From NCBI GenBank assembly GCA_002449395.1, contig DKDP01000051.1, positions 116,292 through 158,892 on the forward strand: a DNA stretch of 42,601 nt, read 5' to 3'. This DNA is from Ruminococcaceae bacterium UBA6845 (GTDB lineage Bacteria; Bacillota; Clostridia; Oscillospirales; Acutalibacteraceae). The notes under the pieces are model-generated. The model saw only the letters and a list, made by a program, of their open reading frames with translations, ran no database searches and had not been told where the DNA came from. Of this stretch, positions 1-9,022 are shown piece by piece. The position numbers and the translations under genes were made by a program. Within the stretch, counting starts at the first letter, position 1; each line of letters starts with the position of its first letter.

Positions 1-549
1 CGTGACGGCGAGGTTGTCAGAATGTCAAAGAGAACGGGCAAGGCGATCACTCTTGTTGATCTTTTGGAGGATATTCCGATTGATGCGGTCAGATTCCTCT
101 TCAATATGAGAGAGCCGGGTTCGCAGATGGAGTTTGACCTTGATCTTGCTGTTGAGCAGAGCGCACAGAATCCTGTTTATTACTGCCAGTATGCCCACGC
201 AAGAATCTGCTCGATCATCAAGAAGCTCAAGACTGAGGGCATTGAACCCCGTGACTGCACCGAGGAGGAGCTTGAAGCTCTCAAGGCTCCCGAGGAGCGT
301 GAGCTTATCAGACATCTTGCGGGTCTCACAAATGAAATTATCAACTCCGCAAAGCTCTATGACCCCGCAAAGATCACACGCTATGTTGTCGATCTTGCAA
401 CTCTTTTCCATAAGTTCTACAATGCCTGCCGTGTCTGGTGTGACGACGAGGCTCTTATGCAGGCACGTCTGTATCTTTGCATTTGCGTTAAGGATACAAT
501 CAAGAATATTCTTGAAATGCTTCGCATAACTGTTCCAGAGTCTATGTGA
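1..549 (+). CDS. argS: Arginyl-tRNA synthetase, C-terminal part (5' end outside window)
   Basis: This is the 3' part of a class I aminoacyl-tRNA synthetase that charges tRNA-Arg in the cytoplasm. The frame is open from the first base and includes the KMSKS-type catalytic loop (RMSKRTGKAI, about residues 7-17 of the visible part). An all-helical DALR-type anticodon-binding domain follows, with the typical stretch NPVYYCQYAHARICSI and the terminal RLYLCICVKDTIKNILEMLRI. It ends at a TGA at 547-549 in a normal family position (the tail ITVPESM is close to the usual ArgS C-terminus). The truncation is only the window edge. A membrane protein gene begins about 60 bases downstream on the same strand. 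Confidence 0.95.
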   Translation, partial: RDGEVVRMSKRTGKAITLVDLLEDIPIDAVRFLFNMREPGSQMEFDLDLAVEQSAQNPVYYCQYAHARICSIIKKLKTEGIEPRDCTEEELEALKAPEERELIRHLAGLTNEIINSAKLYDPAKITRYVVDLATLFHKFYNACRVWCDDEALMQARLYLCICVKDTIKNILEMLRITVPESM

Positions 550-611
550 TTATATGTCTAAGGTCTAAGATCTACCCTCTAAAATCTATTGTCGGAAAGG
601 TCTGCGGAAAT

Positions 612-2381
612 ATGAAAATAAAAAATAATAAAATAATATCTGCGATCGGCAAGGATTTTATTGCAAAGCTGTTCTCATCGTGGTTCTTTATGGGTTCGAT
701 TCTTTTCCTTTTCAGCTCCGGAAGCACGATTGATGCAAAGCTGTTTCAGTCCGTCAATCTCTTGATTGCGGCAGCTTTGTTTGTTGCGCTTTTTGCCGCT
801 CAGACGGCGGTTGCAAGCCTTGTCGATAATGAAAAAACGATCCCGATTTTTGTCCTGATGTCGGTCAGTATGCTCTCGATTGAGGCGGCAATGAAGGTGA
901 CGGACAAGTTTGTTATTCTCGGCTTTGCCGCAGCGGTATTTCTGGCGGCGAGATATGCGTATCTCAGCGGTTTAGAGGTCAAAATCTCGTCAAAATGCAC
1001 CGGCATTGTCACCGCCTGCGTTGTAATCGCATTCACGGTTTTCGTCTGTGCGATAATGGTTCTTCGCATAAAAATATACACTGCGCCGAACTTTGATTTC
1101 GGAATTTTCTGCAATATTTTTTATAACCTCAAGGAGAGCTTTCAACCGCTCGCAACCTGTGAAAGAGACAAATTGCTTTCACATTTTGCGGTTCACTTTT
1201 CCCCGATTCTCTATCTGCTTCTGCCGATTTATTATATTTTTCCGTATGCCGAGACGCTTAATATAGCGCAGGTAATAATTCTCTTCAGCGGCATTGTTCC
1301 GCTGTTGCTGATAATGAAAAAATATAACCTCGGCAATGCGGTGAAAATGTTCCTTGCAGCGGCTTTTATCGCTTATCCCGCCGTCAGCTACGGCTGTATT
1401 TATGATTTCCACGAGAATTGTTTTATTCTGCCGTTGCTTTTGTGGATGTTCTATTTCTACGAAAAAGATAAGAAAATTCCGATGTTTATCTTCGCTTTTC
1501 TTGTCCTTACGGTCAAGGAAGAGGCTTTCGCCTATGTGTTCATCTTCGCTCTGTACACAATGCTTGCCAAAAAGGATTACAAAAAAGGCGCCGTGCTTAT
1601 GGCTCTTTCGCTTGTTTGGTTCGGACTTGCCGTGCTTTATATTTCACACCTCGGCGAGGGCATTATGTCAAACAGATTTGCCAACCTCAAACAGCCCGAC
1701 GAAGGACTTTTGGGCGTTGTTAAGACGGTGTTAAAAACACCCGTGCTTGTGATCAACGAGCTTTTCAGAAGCAGTGCGAGCGATTCGGGCAAGCTGATTT
1801 ATATTCTTCAGCTCTTCGTTCCGCTGGCGATGATTCCGTTTATGACGAAGAAGTTTTCACGGCTTATACTTGTTTGTCCCCTGCTTATAAACCTGCTTTC
1901 GGATTATTATTATCAGTGCGATCTCGGCAAGCAGTATTCGTTCGGAATAACGGCGTTTCTTTTCTATGCCGCCGCAATCAATCTCTCGGAAATAAAGGAG
2001 AGAAAGGGCGGATTTCTCACGTTTTCTGCCGCAGTTGTCAGCATTGTTATGATGCTTTCGCTGATGTATCCGAGGCTGACGGGATATGCGCTGACCTACC
2101 GTGTCGGCAAAGCTAACTACGATCGGATCACCGAGGTGATTGAGGAAATTCCCGATGATGCAAGCGTGACGGCTTCAACGTTTCTTGTCCCGAGACTGTC
2201 TCAGCGAAAGGTTATCTATGAGCAGTATTATCATAAGACTGTCGATACCGATTACCTTGTGCTTGACCTCAGGGGCTCAAATTCAACAAAAATTGCCGAA
2301 ATTGAGCAGCCCTATATCGACGCAGGGTATAAAATGATTGTCAACGACGAAGGACTTATAAGAGTTTACGAGAAAAATTAA
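612..2381 (+). CDS. DUF2079 family polytopic membrane protein
   Basis: This 589-residue integral membrane protein has about a dozen hydrophobic segments. It matches the DUF2079 family, a group of GT-C-fold-like membrane proteins of unknown substrate. Family hallmarks visible are FDFGIFCNIFYNL after the first helices, HFAVHFSPILYLLLPIYYIFP, then YDFHENCFILPLLL and VLTVKEEAFAYVFIFALY, all in the family order. A short soluble segment ends the protein. I chose the ATG at 612 because the in-frame GTG at 546 overlaps the argS stop and lacks a ribosome site, whereas GGAAAGG lies at 594-600. Its role could be transfer of a lipid-linked sugar or envelope modification, but that is inference from the fold. 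A terminator follows directly. Confidence 0.8.
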   Translation: MKIKNNKIISAIGKDFIAKLFSSWFFMGSILFLFSSGSTIDAKLFQSVNLLIAAALFVALFAAQTAVASLVDNEKTIPIFVLMSVSMLSIEAAMKVTDKFVILGFAAAVFLAARYAYLSGLEVKISSKCTGIVTACVVIAFTVFVCAIMVLRIKIYTAPNFDFGIFCNIFYNLKESFQPLATCERDKLLSHFAVHFSPILYLLLPIYYIFPYAETLNIAQVIILFSGIVPLLLIMKKYNLGNAVKMFLAAAFIAYPAVSYGCIYDFHENCFILPLLLWMFYFYEKDKKIPMFIFAFLVLTVKEEAFAYVFIFALYTMLAKKDYKKGAVLMALSLVWFGLAVLYISHLGEGIMSNRFANLKQPDEGLLGVVKTVLKTPVLVINELFRSSASDSGKLIYILQLFVPLAMIPFMTKKFSRLILVCPLLINLLSDYYYQCDLGKQYSFGITAFLFYAAAINLSEIKERKGGFLTFSAAVVSIVMMLSLMYPRLTGYALTYRVGKANYDRITEVIEEIPDDASVTASTFLVPRLSQRKVIYEQYYHKTVDTDYLVLDLRGSNSTKIAEIEQPYIDAGYKMIVNDEGLIRVYEKN

Positions 2382-2390
2382 AATTCTAAC

Positions 2391-2427
2391 AAAAAACACC
2401 CACAGACCTTCAAAATCTGTGGGTGTT
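2391..2427 (-). terminator. Bidirectional terminator between DUF2079 gene and glgP
   Basis: A perfect 12-bp stem (2395-2406 with 2416-2427) has a 9-base loop. In the minus direction it is followed by six U residues (A run at 2391-2396), so it is a good intrinsic terminator for glgP. The plus-direction U tract is weak, but the stem probably also stops the upstream gene. Confidence 0.85.
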
Positions 2428-2440
2428 CGTGCATCTTAAA

Positions 2441-4849
2441 TTATTTTCTCAAGGGTTCGGTGTGCCAGATGTCACGTGCATATTCTCTGATCGCTCTGTC
2501 GCAGGCAAAACGTCCTGCTCCCGCAATATTCATAAGCGACATTCTGTTCCACGTCTCTCTGTCGGCGAAGAGCTTTTCCGCCTTAGCCTGAGCCGCCTTG
2601 TAGTCCGCAAAATCGGCAAGAACCATATACGGATCGTGATGAGTGATCGTACCGCCGATCTCGGGGAATACCTTACCGTTGATTCCTCCGTTGATGAAAT
2701 CAACAACCTTGCGGATATCCGAATTGTTCTGATAGTAATTCATCGGATTGTAGCCGACACGCTTGAGCTCATTCACCTCGGGGGTGCTCATACCGAAGAT
2801 TATGATGTTGTCGTCGCCGACCGCCTCGTGAATCTCAACGTTTGCGCCGTCCATAGTGCCGAGCGTAACAGCTCCGTTTATCATCAGCTTCATATTACCC
2901 GTGCCGCTTGCCTCGGTTCCCGAGAGGGAGATCTGCTCACTGATGTCGGCGGCGGGCATAAGATTCTCAGCCATTGTGACGTTGTAATCCTCAAGATATA
3001 CGACCTTCAGTCTGCCTCTGACATCGGGATCGTTGTTGATTAGATCGCCGAGTGAGCAGATAAAGCTGATAATTTTCTTAGCCATAAAGTAGCCTGGAGC
3101 TGCCTTTGCGGCGAAAATATATGTGTGCGGAGTGAAATCTCCGTCAGGATTTTCCTTGATTGCAAGGTACTTTGAAAGAATGTGGAATGCGTTGAGGTGC
3201 TGACGCTTGTATTCGTGCAGTCTCTTAACCTGAACGTCAAAGATCGACGTGGGATCAAGCTCAACTCCGTTTGATTTCTTGACAAGCTCGGCAAGTCTTT
3301 CCTTATTGTGAAGTTTAATTTTTTCAATCTTCTTAAGAACCTCGGCGTCGTTTGCGTAGGGCTTGAGCTTTTCAAGCTCGTCACCGTTGTAAACGAAGCC
3401 GTTGCCGATAAGACCTGTAATGAGCTTCGTCAGCTCGGGGTTCGACTGGCAGAGCCAGCGGCGGTGAGCAATACCGTTTGTGACATTGGTGAACTTGTCG
3501 GGAGTGAGCGAATAGAAATCCTTGAAAACGCTTTCTTTGAGAATCTCGGAGTGAAGAGCGGAAACGCCGTTTACGCAGTGTGAACCTGCAACGGACATAT
3601 TCGCCATTCTGACAACTCCGTTTGATACGATTGCCATACGCTCAACCTTATCGGCGTCACCCGTAGCGTTCCAGACATAGCTGCGGAAGCGGTTGTCGAT
3701 CTCCTTTGTGATCTCATAGATTCTCGGAAGAAGTCTCTTGAAGAGATCCTCGGGCCAGCACTCGAGAGCCTCAGCCATAACGGTGTGATTGGTATATGCG
3801 ACAGTGTCCGTAACAATCTTCCAAGCCTCGTCCCAGCCGTAGCCGCAGTCGTCAAGGAGGATTCTCATAAGCTCGGGAATTGCGAGCGTCGGATGAGTGT
3901 CGTTGATATGGATCGCTATTTTATCGGCAAGATTTTCAACCGTGCCGTAAACTCTCAGGTGGTTGTTGATGATGTCCTGAATCGAAGCGGAAACAAGGAA
4001 ATACTGCTGGCGGAGTCTGAGACTCTTTCCCTCGGGATGATTGTCTGAGGGATAGAGAACCTTACTGATGACCTCTGCCATTGCGTTCTGTTCCATTGCA
4101 CGCATATAGTCGCCCTGATTGAACATATCCATATCAAGACCCGGAGCCTTTGCGCTCCAAAGACGGAGAACGCTGATGCCCTTGCCGTCCTTGCCGGAAA
4201 CATACATATCGTATGGGATCGCCTTTACCTTGTTGCAGTCACGCTGTTCAACGTGGTGGTACTGATTATCCCAGCTCTCGTCAACCCAGCCCTCAAAGAG
4301 AATGTCAACCGACTCCTCCTCACGGGGAACAAGCCAAACGTCGCCGCCGGGGAGCCAGAAATCGGGGAGCTCGGTCTGCCAGCCGTCAACGAGCTTCTGC
4401 TTGAAAATACCGTATTCGTAAAGAATCGAATATCCCTTTGCAAAATATCCCTGACTTGCAAGGCCGTCAAGGTAGCAGGCTGCAAGTCTGCCGAGACCGC
4501 CGTTGCCGAGACCGGCGTCCGGCTCGCAGTCATAGAGCTTGTCGAGCTTTATACCGAAATCCTTGAGAGCGGATTCCATTGTTTTTGTGAGATTGAGATT
4601 GTAAAGGTTGTTCTTGAGCGAACGACCCATAAGAAATTCCATACAAAGGTAGTAGATTTTCTTTGAATCCGATTTCTTCGCCTCGTTGTGAAATTCCTTT
4701 CTGCCCTGCATCATCATATCACGAAGAATGAGGGCGATCGCCTTATAATAATGTTCATAGGTAGCTTCCTCGGGTGAAACGCCGTAGAAATGTGAGAGCT
4801 TATTGACGATAAGCTCCTTAGCTTCCTTTTTTGTGAGTTTATAGTTCAT
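2441..4849 (-). CDS. glgP: Glycogen/maltodextrin phosphorylase
   Basis: This 802-residue enzyme is the normal length for bacterial alpha-glucan phosphorylases. It releases glucose-1-phosphate from the non-reducing ends of glycogen or maltodextrin using phosphate and pyridoxal phosphate. The pyridoxal-phosphate site EASGTGNMKLMINGAVTLGT is intact, with the Schiff-base lysine at about residue 654. The N-terminal DAGLGNGGLGRLAACYLDG glycine-rich motif and the GVRMANMSVAGSH region are also family-typical. GGAGG lies eight bases before the ATG. It is a single-gene unit on the minus strand, with its own promoter candidate upstream and a strong terminator downstream. The exact glucan preference cannot be read from sequence. 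No other glycogen genes are in the window. Confidence 0.95.
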   Translation of the reverse strand: MNYKLTKKEAKELIVNKLSHFYGVSPEEATYEHYYKAIALILRDMMMQGRKEFHNEAKKSDSKKIYYLCMEFLMGRSLKNNLYNLNLTKTMESALKDFGIKLDKLYDCEPDAGLGNGGLGRLAACYLDGLASQGYFAKGYSILYEYGIFKQKLVDGWQTELPDFWLPGGDVWLVPREEESVDILFEGWVDESWDNQYHHVEQRDCNKVKAIPYDMYVSGKDGKGISVLRLWSAKAPGLDMDMFNQGDYMRAMEQNAMAEVISKVLYPSDNHPEGKSLRLRQQYFLVSASIQDIINNHLRVYGTVENLADKIAIHINDTHPTLAIPELMRILLDDCGYGWDEAWKIVTDTVAYTNHTVMAEALECWPEDLFKRLLPRIYEITKEIDNRFRSYVWNATGDADKVERMAIVSNGVVRMANMSVAGSHCVNGVSALHSEILKESVFKDFYSLTPDKFTNVTNGIAHRRWLCQSNPELTKLITGLIGNGFVYNGDELEKLKPYANDAEVLKKIEKIKLHNKERLAELVKKSNGVELDPTSIFDVQVKRLHEYKRQHLNAFHILSKYLAIKENPDGDFTPHTYIFAAKAAPGYFMAKKIISFICSLGDLINNDPDVRGRLKVVYLEDYNVTMAENLMPAADISEQISLSGTEASGTGNMKLMINGAVTLGTMDGANVEIHEAVGDDNIIIFGMSTPEVNELKRVGYNPMNYYQNNSDIRKVVDFINGGINGKVFPEIGGTITHHDPYMVLADFADYKAAQAKAEKLFADRETWNRMSLMNIAGAGRFACDRAIREYARDIWHTEPLRK

Positions 4850-4880
4850 AAAAAGCCTCCAATACTTTATCCGATTTTAT

Positions 4881-4907
4881 TTTATACCATTTTCCGAAAA
4901 ATTACAA
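4881..4907 (-). promoter_or_regulatory. Candidate glgP promoter
   Basis: On the minus strand TTGTAA (4902-4907) and an extended -10 TGGTATAAA (TATAAA at 4881-4886) are separated by 15 bases. That is short for a sigma-A promoter, but the extended -10 can compensate. The position, about 30 bases upstream of the glgP start, fits. Confidence 0.45.
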
Positions 4908-5186
4908 CACTTTATTTGAACTTGCCTATACGAATTTACACCCCATATTTTATGCAATTAAACGAAAAATTACCATTAATATAGTAAAATGGAATAATAA
5001 ATATAAAAAGTTACCAAAATTAGCCGTGATTTGCCTTGCAAACAGAAGTACCTGCCGCCCGAAAAGTTTATTTATTGACAAAAAAATATTAAAAAACCCT
5101 TTATCGAAAAAGATTTTTATAGTATAATAACTTTATAATCTTAATATTTGCGAAGTTATGCGCAATTATTCTGCGGAGGTATGGTT
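4908..5186. other. AT-rich intergenic region between divergent glgP and zapA
   Basis: There is no gene or convincing RNA fold here. It holds the divergent promoters. On the plus strand a TATAAT at 5123-5128 and another at 5134-5139 are plausible -10 elements for zapA, but no good -35 sits 17 bases upstream. The TTGACA at 5075-5080 lacks a partnered -10. Confidence 0.5.
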
Positions 5187-5546
5187 ATGGGAAAAAACAA
5201 AGTCAGGCTCACAATCGGAGGTTTGGATTATTATATCACGACCGATGAGGATATCGCCTATATGAAAAATCTCGGTGAGGATCTTGACGATGAGATTACG
5301 GGTCTGATTCACGATCACCCGAGGCTTTCTCAGGTTCAGGCGGCTGTCCTCAGTGCCCTTGACTATGCCGACAGACTTAAACAAGCGGAAAAATCAAATG
5401 ACTTTTTGAAATCACAGATTCAGATGTATATGGAGGATGCCGCCAAGGCAAAGACCGAGGCAGAGATGGCTCGCCGTGAGGCTGAGCGTATGACAAGGGA
5501 TCTCAGAAGTATACGCCGTACACTTGAAGAAAAGGAAATGTTATGA
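5187..5546 (+). CDS. zapA: Cell division protein ZapA
   Basis: This 119-residue protein has ZapA-family organisation. A small globular head (KVRLTIGGLDYYITTDEDIAYMKNLGEDLDDEI) is followed by a long coiled coil rich in A, E, K and R (residues about 55-115). ZapA binds FtsZ and bundles protofilaments at the division site. An upstream in-frame TTG at 5148 and ATG at 5181 are rejected because GGAGG at 5175-5179 sits seven bases before the ATG at 5187. Its stop overlaps the start of the next gene by four bases (ATGA), so the two are translationally coupled. Placement of zapA before a U32 peptidase gene is common in Firmicutes. Confidence 0.88.
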   Translation: MGKNKVRLTIGGLDYYITTDEDIAYMKNLGEDLDDEITGLIHDHPRLSQVQAAVLSALDYADRLKQAEKSNDFLKSQIQMYMEDAAKAKTEAEMARREAERMTRDLRSIRRTLEEKEML

Positions 5547-7573
5547 TAAAACCTGAAATTCTTGCGCCTGCCGGTTCGCCCCAGGCGCTTATTGCAGCGG
5601 TTCGCAGCGGAGCAGACGCCGTTTATCTCGGTGTGAAGAACCTTAATGCACGCCGAAGTGCTGAAAATTTTGACAGCGAACAGCTTAAAGAGGCGGTTTC
5701 CTACTGTCATAAGCACAATGTTAAGGTACATCTTACCTTAAATACACTCGTCTCGGACGGTGAGCTTGAAACCGCTCAGGAGACTGTGCGCCTTGCCTGT
5801 GAATCGGGCGTTGACGCAATCATCGTTCAGGATATCGGACTTGCAGAGCTTATTCACCGCACCGCACCCGATATGCCGCTTCACGCATCGACCCAGATGT
5901 CCGTTCAGACTGCGGCAGGCCTCAAAAGACTGAAAAAGCTCGGATTCACCCGTGCCGTTCTTCCCCGTGAAATGTCAAAGGAAGAGATAAAAAAGCTGTG
6001 TAAGAGCTCACCGATTGAGCTTGAATGCTTTGTTCACGGAGCGTTGTGTATGTGCGTTTCGGGGCAGTGTCTTTTCAGTGCGGTTCTCGGCTCAAGAAGC
6101 GGAAACAGGGGCGCTTGCGCTCAGCCGTGCCGCCTGCCGTTCTCCGTTGAAAACGGAACGGGACACGATCTCAGCCTCAAGGATCTTTCCTTAATAGATT
6201 ATATTAACGAAATGACGGAAATGGGCGTGTGCTCGTTTAAAATTGAGGGCAGAATGAAGCGTCCCGAATACGTTGCCGCCGCAGTAAAGGCTTGCAGAAA
6301 CAGCGTCGACGGAGTGACGGACAATGCGCTCAGGGATGACCTGCGCTCGGTTTTCTCCCGCTCAGGATTTACCGACGGTTATTACAGAAACAGGCTCGGC
6401 TACGATATGTTCGGAATCCGCCGCAAGGACGATGTCACCGCCGCTTCGGGCGTTCTCAAAAAGCTCGAAAAGCTCTATGAAAAGGAAAAGGCGGATACAA
6501 AAATTGACTTTGCTTTTACCGCTGTAAGAGGTGAACCGATATCTCTTGCCGCACGTGCAGGCTCAAAAAACGCTTTCGCAGAGGGAGAAATTCCGCAAGA
6601 TGCTATGAATAAAGCCACCACGGCGGACTCGGTAAAGAATCAGCTTTCAAAGGTCGGCGGAACAAGATTTGTCTGCGGCGATATTGATATCGAGCTTGAC
6701 GACGGACTTTTTATTCCTGTTTCGGAAATTAACAGACTGCGCCGTGAGGTTACCGAAAAGCTTGATGAGGATAAAACGCAGGCAATCGGCTTTACGCCCG
6801 AATATGTCAAGATCAGTCCGCACGTTCCGAACAGAAAGCGGTTGATTTGCCGCTTTGCCGACATAGAAAGTATACCCGAAAATTGGGATTATATTGAGCA
6901 GGTGATTGTACCGCTCGGCGATGAGCGAAAAGTAAAAAAATCGCTCAGAGTCAGCGTTGAGGTGCCGAGAGGAATTTTCTCGTTCGATGAAAAAATCCTT
7001 GAAAAACTTAAAAGCGCAAAGGATTACGGCATTACCGAGGCTTGGGCGGGAACGCTCGACGGAATAGTTCTGATTCAAAAGGCAGGGCTGAAAGCAAACG
7101 CATTTCTCGGTTCCAATGTGTTCAATTCTCTTTCGGTTGAAACGCTTGAAAATATGGGCGTGAACCGTATTCTGCTTTCCCCTGAACTTACATTGGCTCA
7201 GGCTCAGGCGATCGGCGGAAATGCACCGAGAGGCGTTTTGGCTTACGGCAGGCTTCCCCTGATGCTGACAAGAAACTGTCCGCAGAAGAACGGCAAATCC
7301 TGTGCGGAATGTAAACGAACAGGCAAGCTGACAGACCGCAGAGGAATTGAATTTCCGATTGACTGCCGTTCGGGATGCAGTGAGATTCTCAACAGCGTAC
7401 CTGTTTATATGGCAGACAGACTTTCGGAGATCAGAAATATGGACTTTATGCTCCTGTATTTCACAAACGAGGGCAGGGAAAAAACGTCGCTCGTGATTCA
7501 GGACTATATCAAAGGCACAAAAAAGCCCCACGGAGAGTTCACAAGAGGACTTCTTTACAGGGGCGTGGAATAA
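5543..7573 (+). CDS. U32 peptidase-family protein with DUF3656-like region (RlhA/YegQ group)
   Basis: This 676-residue cytoplasmic protein begins with the U32 barrel (PEILAPAGSPQALIAAVRSGADAVYLG). It carries the U32 signature at about residues 159-196 (ELECFVHGALCMCVSGQCLFS followed by GNRGACAQPCR). A second cysteine cluster lies near residue 579 (CPQKNGKSCAEC), with further cysteines at CRSGC. Length, domain order and the cysteines resemble RlhA, the E. coli enzyme needed for 5-hydroxylation of a 23S rRNA cytidine. Related U32 proteins (TrhP type) act on tRNA uridine. The cysteines likely bind an iron-sulfur cluster. The old label 'collagenase-like protease' is probably wrong. Whether this paralogue acts on rRNA or tRNA cannot be decided here. 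It is coupled to zapA by a four-base overlap. Confidence 0.85.
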   Translation: MIKPEILAPAGSPQALIAAVRSGADAVYLGVKNLNARRSAENFDSEQLKEAVSYCHKHNVKVHLTLNTLVSDGELETAQETVRLACESGVDAIIVQDIGLAELIHRTAPDMPLHASTQMSVQTAAGLKRLKKLGFTRAVLPREMSKEEIKKLCKSSPIELECFVHGALCMCVSGQCLFSAVLGSRSGNRGACAQPCRLPFSVENGTGHDLSLKDLSLIDYINEMTEMGVCSFKIEGRMKRPEYVAAAVKACRNSVDGVTDNALRDDLRSVFSRSGFTDGYYRNRLGYDMFGIRRKDDVTAASGVLKKLEKLYEKEKADTKIDFAFTAVRGEPISLAARAGSKNAFAEGEIPQDAMNKATTADSVKNQLSKVGGTRFVCGDIDIELDDGLFIPVSEINRLRREVTEKLDEDKTQAIGFTPEYVKISPHVPNRKRLICRFADIESIPENWDYIEQVIVPLGDERKVKKSLRVSVEVPRGIFSFDEKILEKLKSAKDYGITEAWAGTLDGIVLIQKAGLKANAFLGSNVFNSLSVETLENMGVNRILLSPELTLAQAQAIGGNAPRGVLAYGRLPLMLTRNCPQKNGKSCAECKRTGKLTDRRGIEFPIDCRSGCSEILNSVPVYMADRLSEIRNMDFMLLYFTNEGREKTSLVIQDYIKGTKKPHGEFTRGLLYRGVE

Positions 7574-7588
7574 ATAAAACGCAAACAG

Positions 7589-7630
7589 CAATGCCGCAGG
7601 AATTAACCCGCGGCATTGATTTTATTTTTT
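7589..7630 (+). terminator. Terminator after U32 gene, convergent with the ytvI-like gene
   Basis: A 9-bp stem (7589-7597 with 7610-7618) is followed on the plus strand by a T-rich tract (ATTTTATTTTTTC). The tract overlaps the 3' end of the convergent minus-strand gene. It may also serve the minus direction, where the following bases are only moderately U-rich. Confidence 0.75.
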
Positions 7631-8851
7631 CTTTTTCTTGAACGACAGCTTCGGGAGCTTGATTTTCGGTTCCGAGGATACCTCGTCATCGAAAGCATCA
7701 CTCTTTTTCCAGATATGAACGATGCCCTCGTCATTGAGAAGTTTAATGATAATTATAAGAATCGGCACAAGGAAGATACCAACAACGCCGAAAAGCTGAG
7801 AACCGATATACATTCCCATAAGTGTGACGAAAGGTGGAAGATCAACTGTTCCTCCGACGATTTTCGGTTCGATGATCTGTCGTACAACGTAGATTATCGC
7901 ATAGACCACAAACAGTCCGATCGCAAGTCCGAGCTTGTCGGTTATGAGGCTGTATATTGCCCACGGAACCATAAAAGTACCGGTGCCGATGACGGGGAGA
8001 ATGTCAAGAACGGCAATTATCAGCGAAAGTGCAATAATGTTTCCGTCCTTGTAAATTCCGATAAGCGTAAGGAAATTCAATCCGATAAAAATCTCAATTC
8101 CCGTTATGCAAATGATAAGAATATAGGATTTAATGAGCTTGCCGAGCGATTTGAATACAATCCGCTTCGTTGCCGAGAGCTTCTTTTCGTTTTCGGGAGA
8201 GATCTGGCTTTTAATGAATTTCACAAGTCGGTCATAGTCAACAGCCATAAAGCACGAGGAAACTATTGTGATCATAACCGCAACAAAAGCGGACGGAATC
8301 TGCTTTGCTGTGCTCCAAAGTCCGCTGAGCGGAGTGGACAGGCTGGAAAGTGAGAACTTTTCTCCGTTTGATGCCTTATCCATAATAAAACCTGCAATTT
8401 CGGTAGCGCTCTTTTCCTTGAGAGCGTCAAAGAACGGAACCATTGACTTAGTCGCTCTTGCCTCAAGCGAATCGGGCAGAAATCTGATTGTATTAAGCGA
8501 CCAGTTCTTGATATTCTCAATCAGTGTCGGTATATCCGTCAGCTTGCCTTGAATGAAAGCGATAAGGCTCTTGACTCCGTCAACCAGCTTAACGCCGATC
8601 AGCGAAATCAGGGCGGCAACGATAAGATACACCAGCAAAACGAGGATGGTAGCGGTTATACCCTTTTTGATCTTTGTCTTTCGTGTCAGGAAATTAGTCG
8701 GTCTTTGCACAATTATGGCAATGAAAAAAGCAACCATAAACGGCAAGAACATCGAGAAACAGTATTTCAAAAACAGGTATGTCAGTCCGAGTACGATGGC
8801 GTAATAAACTATGTTGATAATTTTTTTACGTCTGAATTCGGCTTTATCCAT
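7622..8851 (-). CDS. AI-2E family membrane protein, YtvI-like (sporulation-associated)
   Basis: This 409-residue polytopic membrane protein has about eight hydrophobic segments arranged as in the AI-2E (PerM) family. The C-terminal half carries DILPVIGTGTFMVPWAIYSLI, then VRQIIEPKIVGG and PFVTLMGMYIGSQLFGVVGIF. This resembles the sporulation membrane protein YtvI subgroup most closely. AI-2E family members move small molecules or ions across the membrane; the substrate here is unknown. It ends in a highly basic tail (KLSFKKKKK). I prefer ATG 8851 to the GTG four codons earlier, because GGGAG overlaps that GTG and is correctly spaced from the ATG. It is a lone gene with an extended -10 promoter upstream. 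Confidence 0.8.
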   Translation of the reverse strand: MDKAEFRRKKIINIVYYAIVLGLTYLFLKYCFSMFLPFMVAFFIAIIVQRPTNFLTRKTKIKKGITATILVLLVYLIVAALISLIGVKLVDGVKSLIAFIQGKLTDIPTLIENIKNWSLNTIRFLPDSLEARATKSMVPFFDALKEKSATEIAGFIMDKASNGEKFSLSSLSTPLSGLWSTAKQIPSAFVAVMITIVSSCFMAVDYDRLVKFIKSQISPENEKKLSATKRIVFKSLGKLIKSYILIICITGIEIFIGLNFLTLIGIYKDGNIIALSLIIAVLDILPVIGTGTFMVPWAIYSLITDKLGLAIGLFVVYAIIYVVRQIIEPKIVGGTVDLPPFVTLMGMYIGSQLFGVVGIFLVPILIIIIKLLNDEGIVHIWKKSDAFDDEVSSEPKIKLPKLSFKKKKK

Positions 8852-8899
8852 AAGCGTTATCACTCCCGATTCATTAACTTAATGCTCTGTACTGAATAT

Positions 8900-8927
8900 A
8901 TTATACCATAAAAGAGGATAATGCAAA
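8900..8927 (-). promoter_or_regulatory. Promoter of ytvI-like gene
   Basis: On the minus strand an extended -10 TGGTATAAT (TATAAT at 8900-8905) lies 15-16 bases downstream of TTGCAT/TTTGCA (8921-8927), about 50 bases before the start codon. Confidence 0.55.
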
Positions 8928-9022
8928 TAAAAATTGAAAAAATTTCAAAAAAGGCTTTATTATTTGACACTTTTATGATAAACTAAATTGATTATTGCTC
9001 AATAAACAGGGAGTTGAAAACA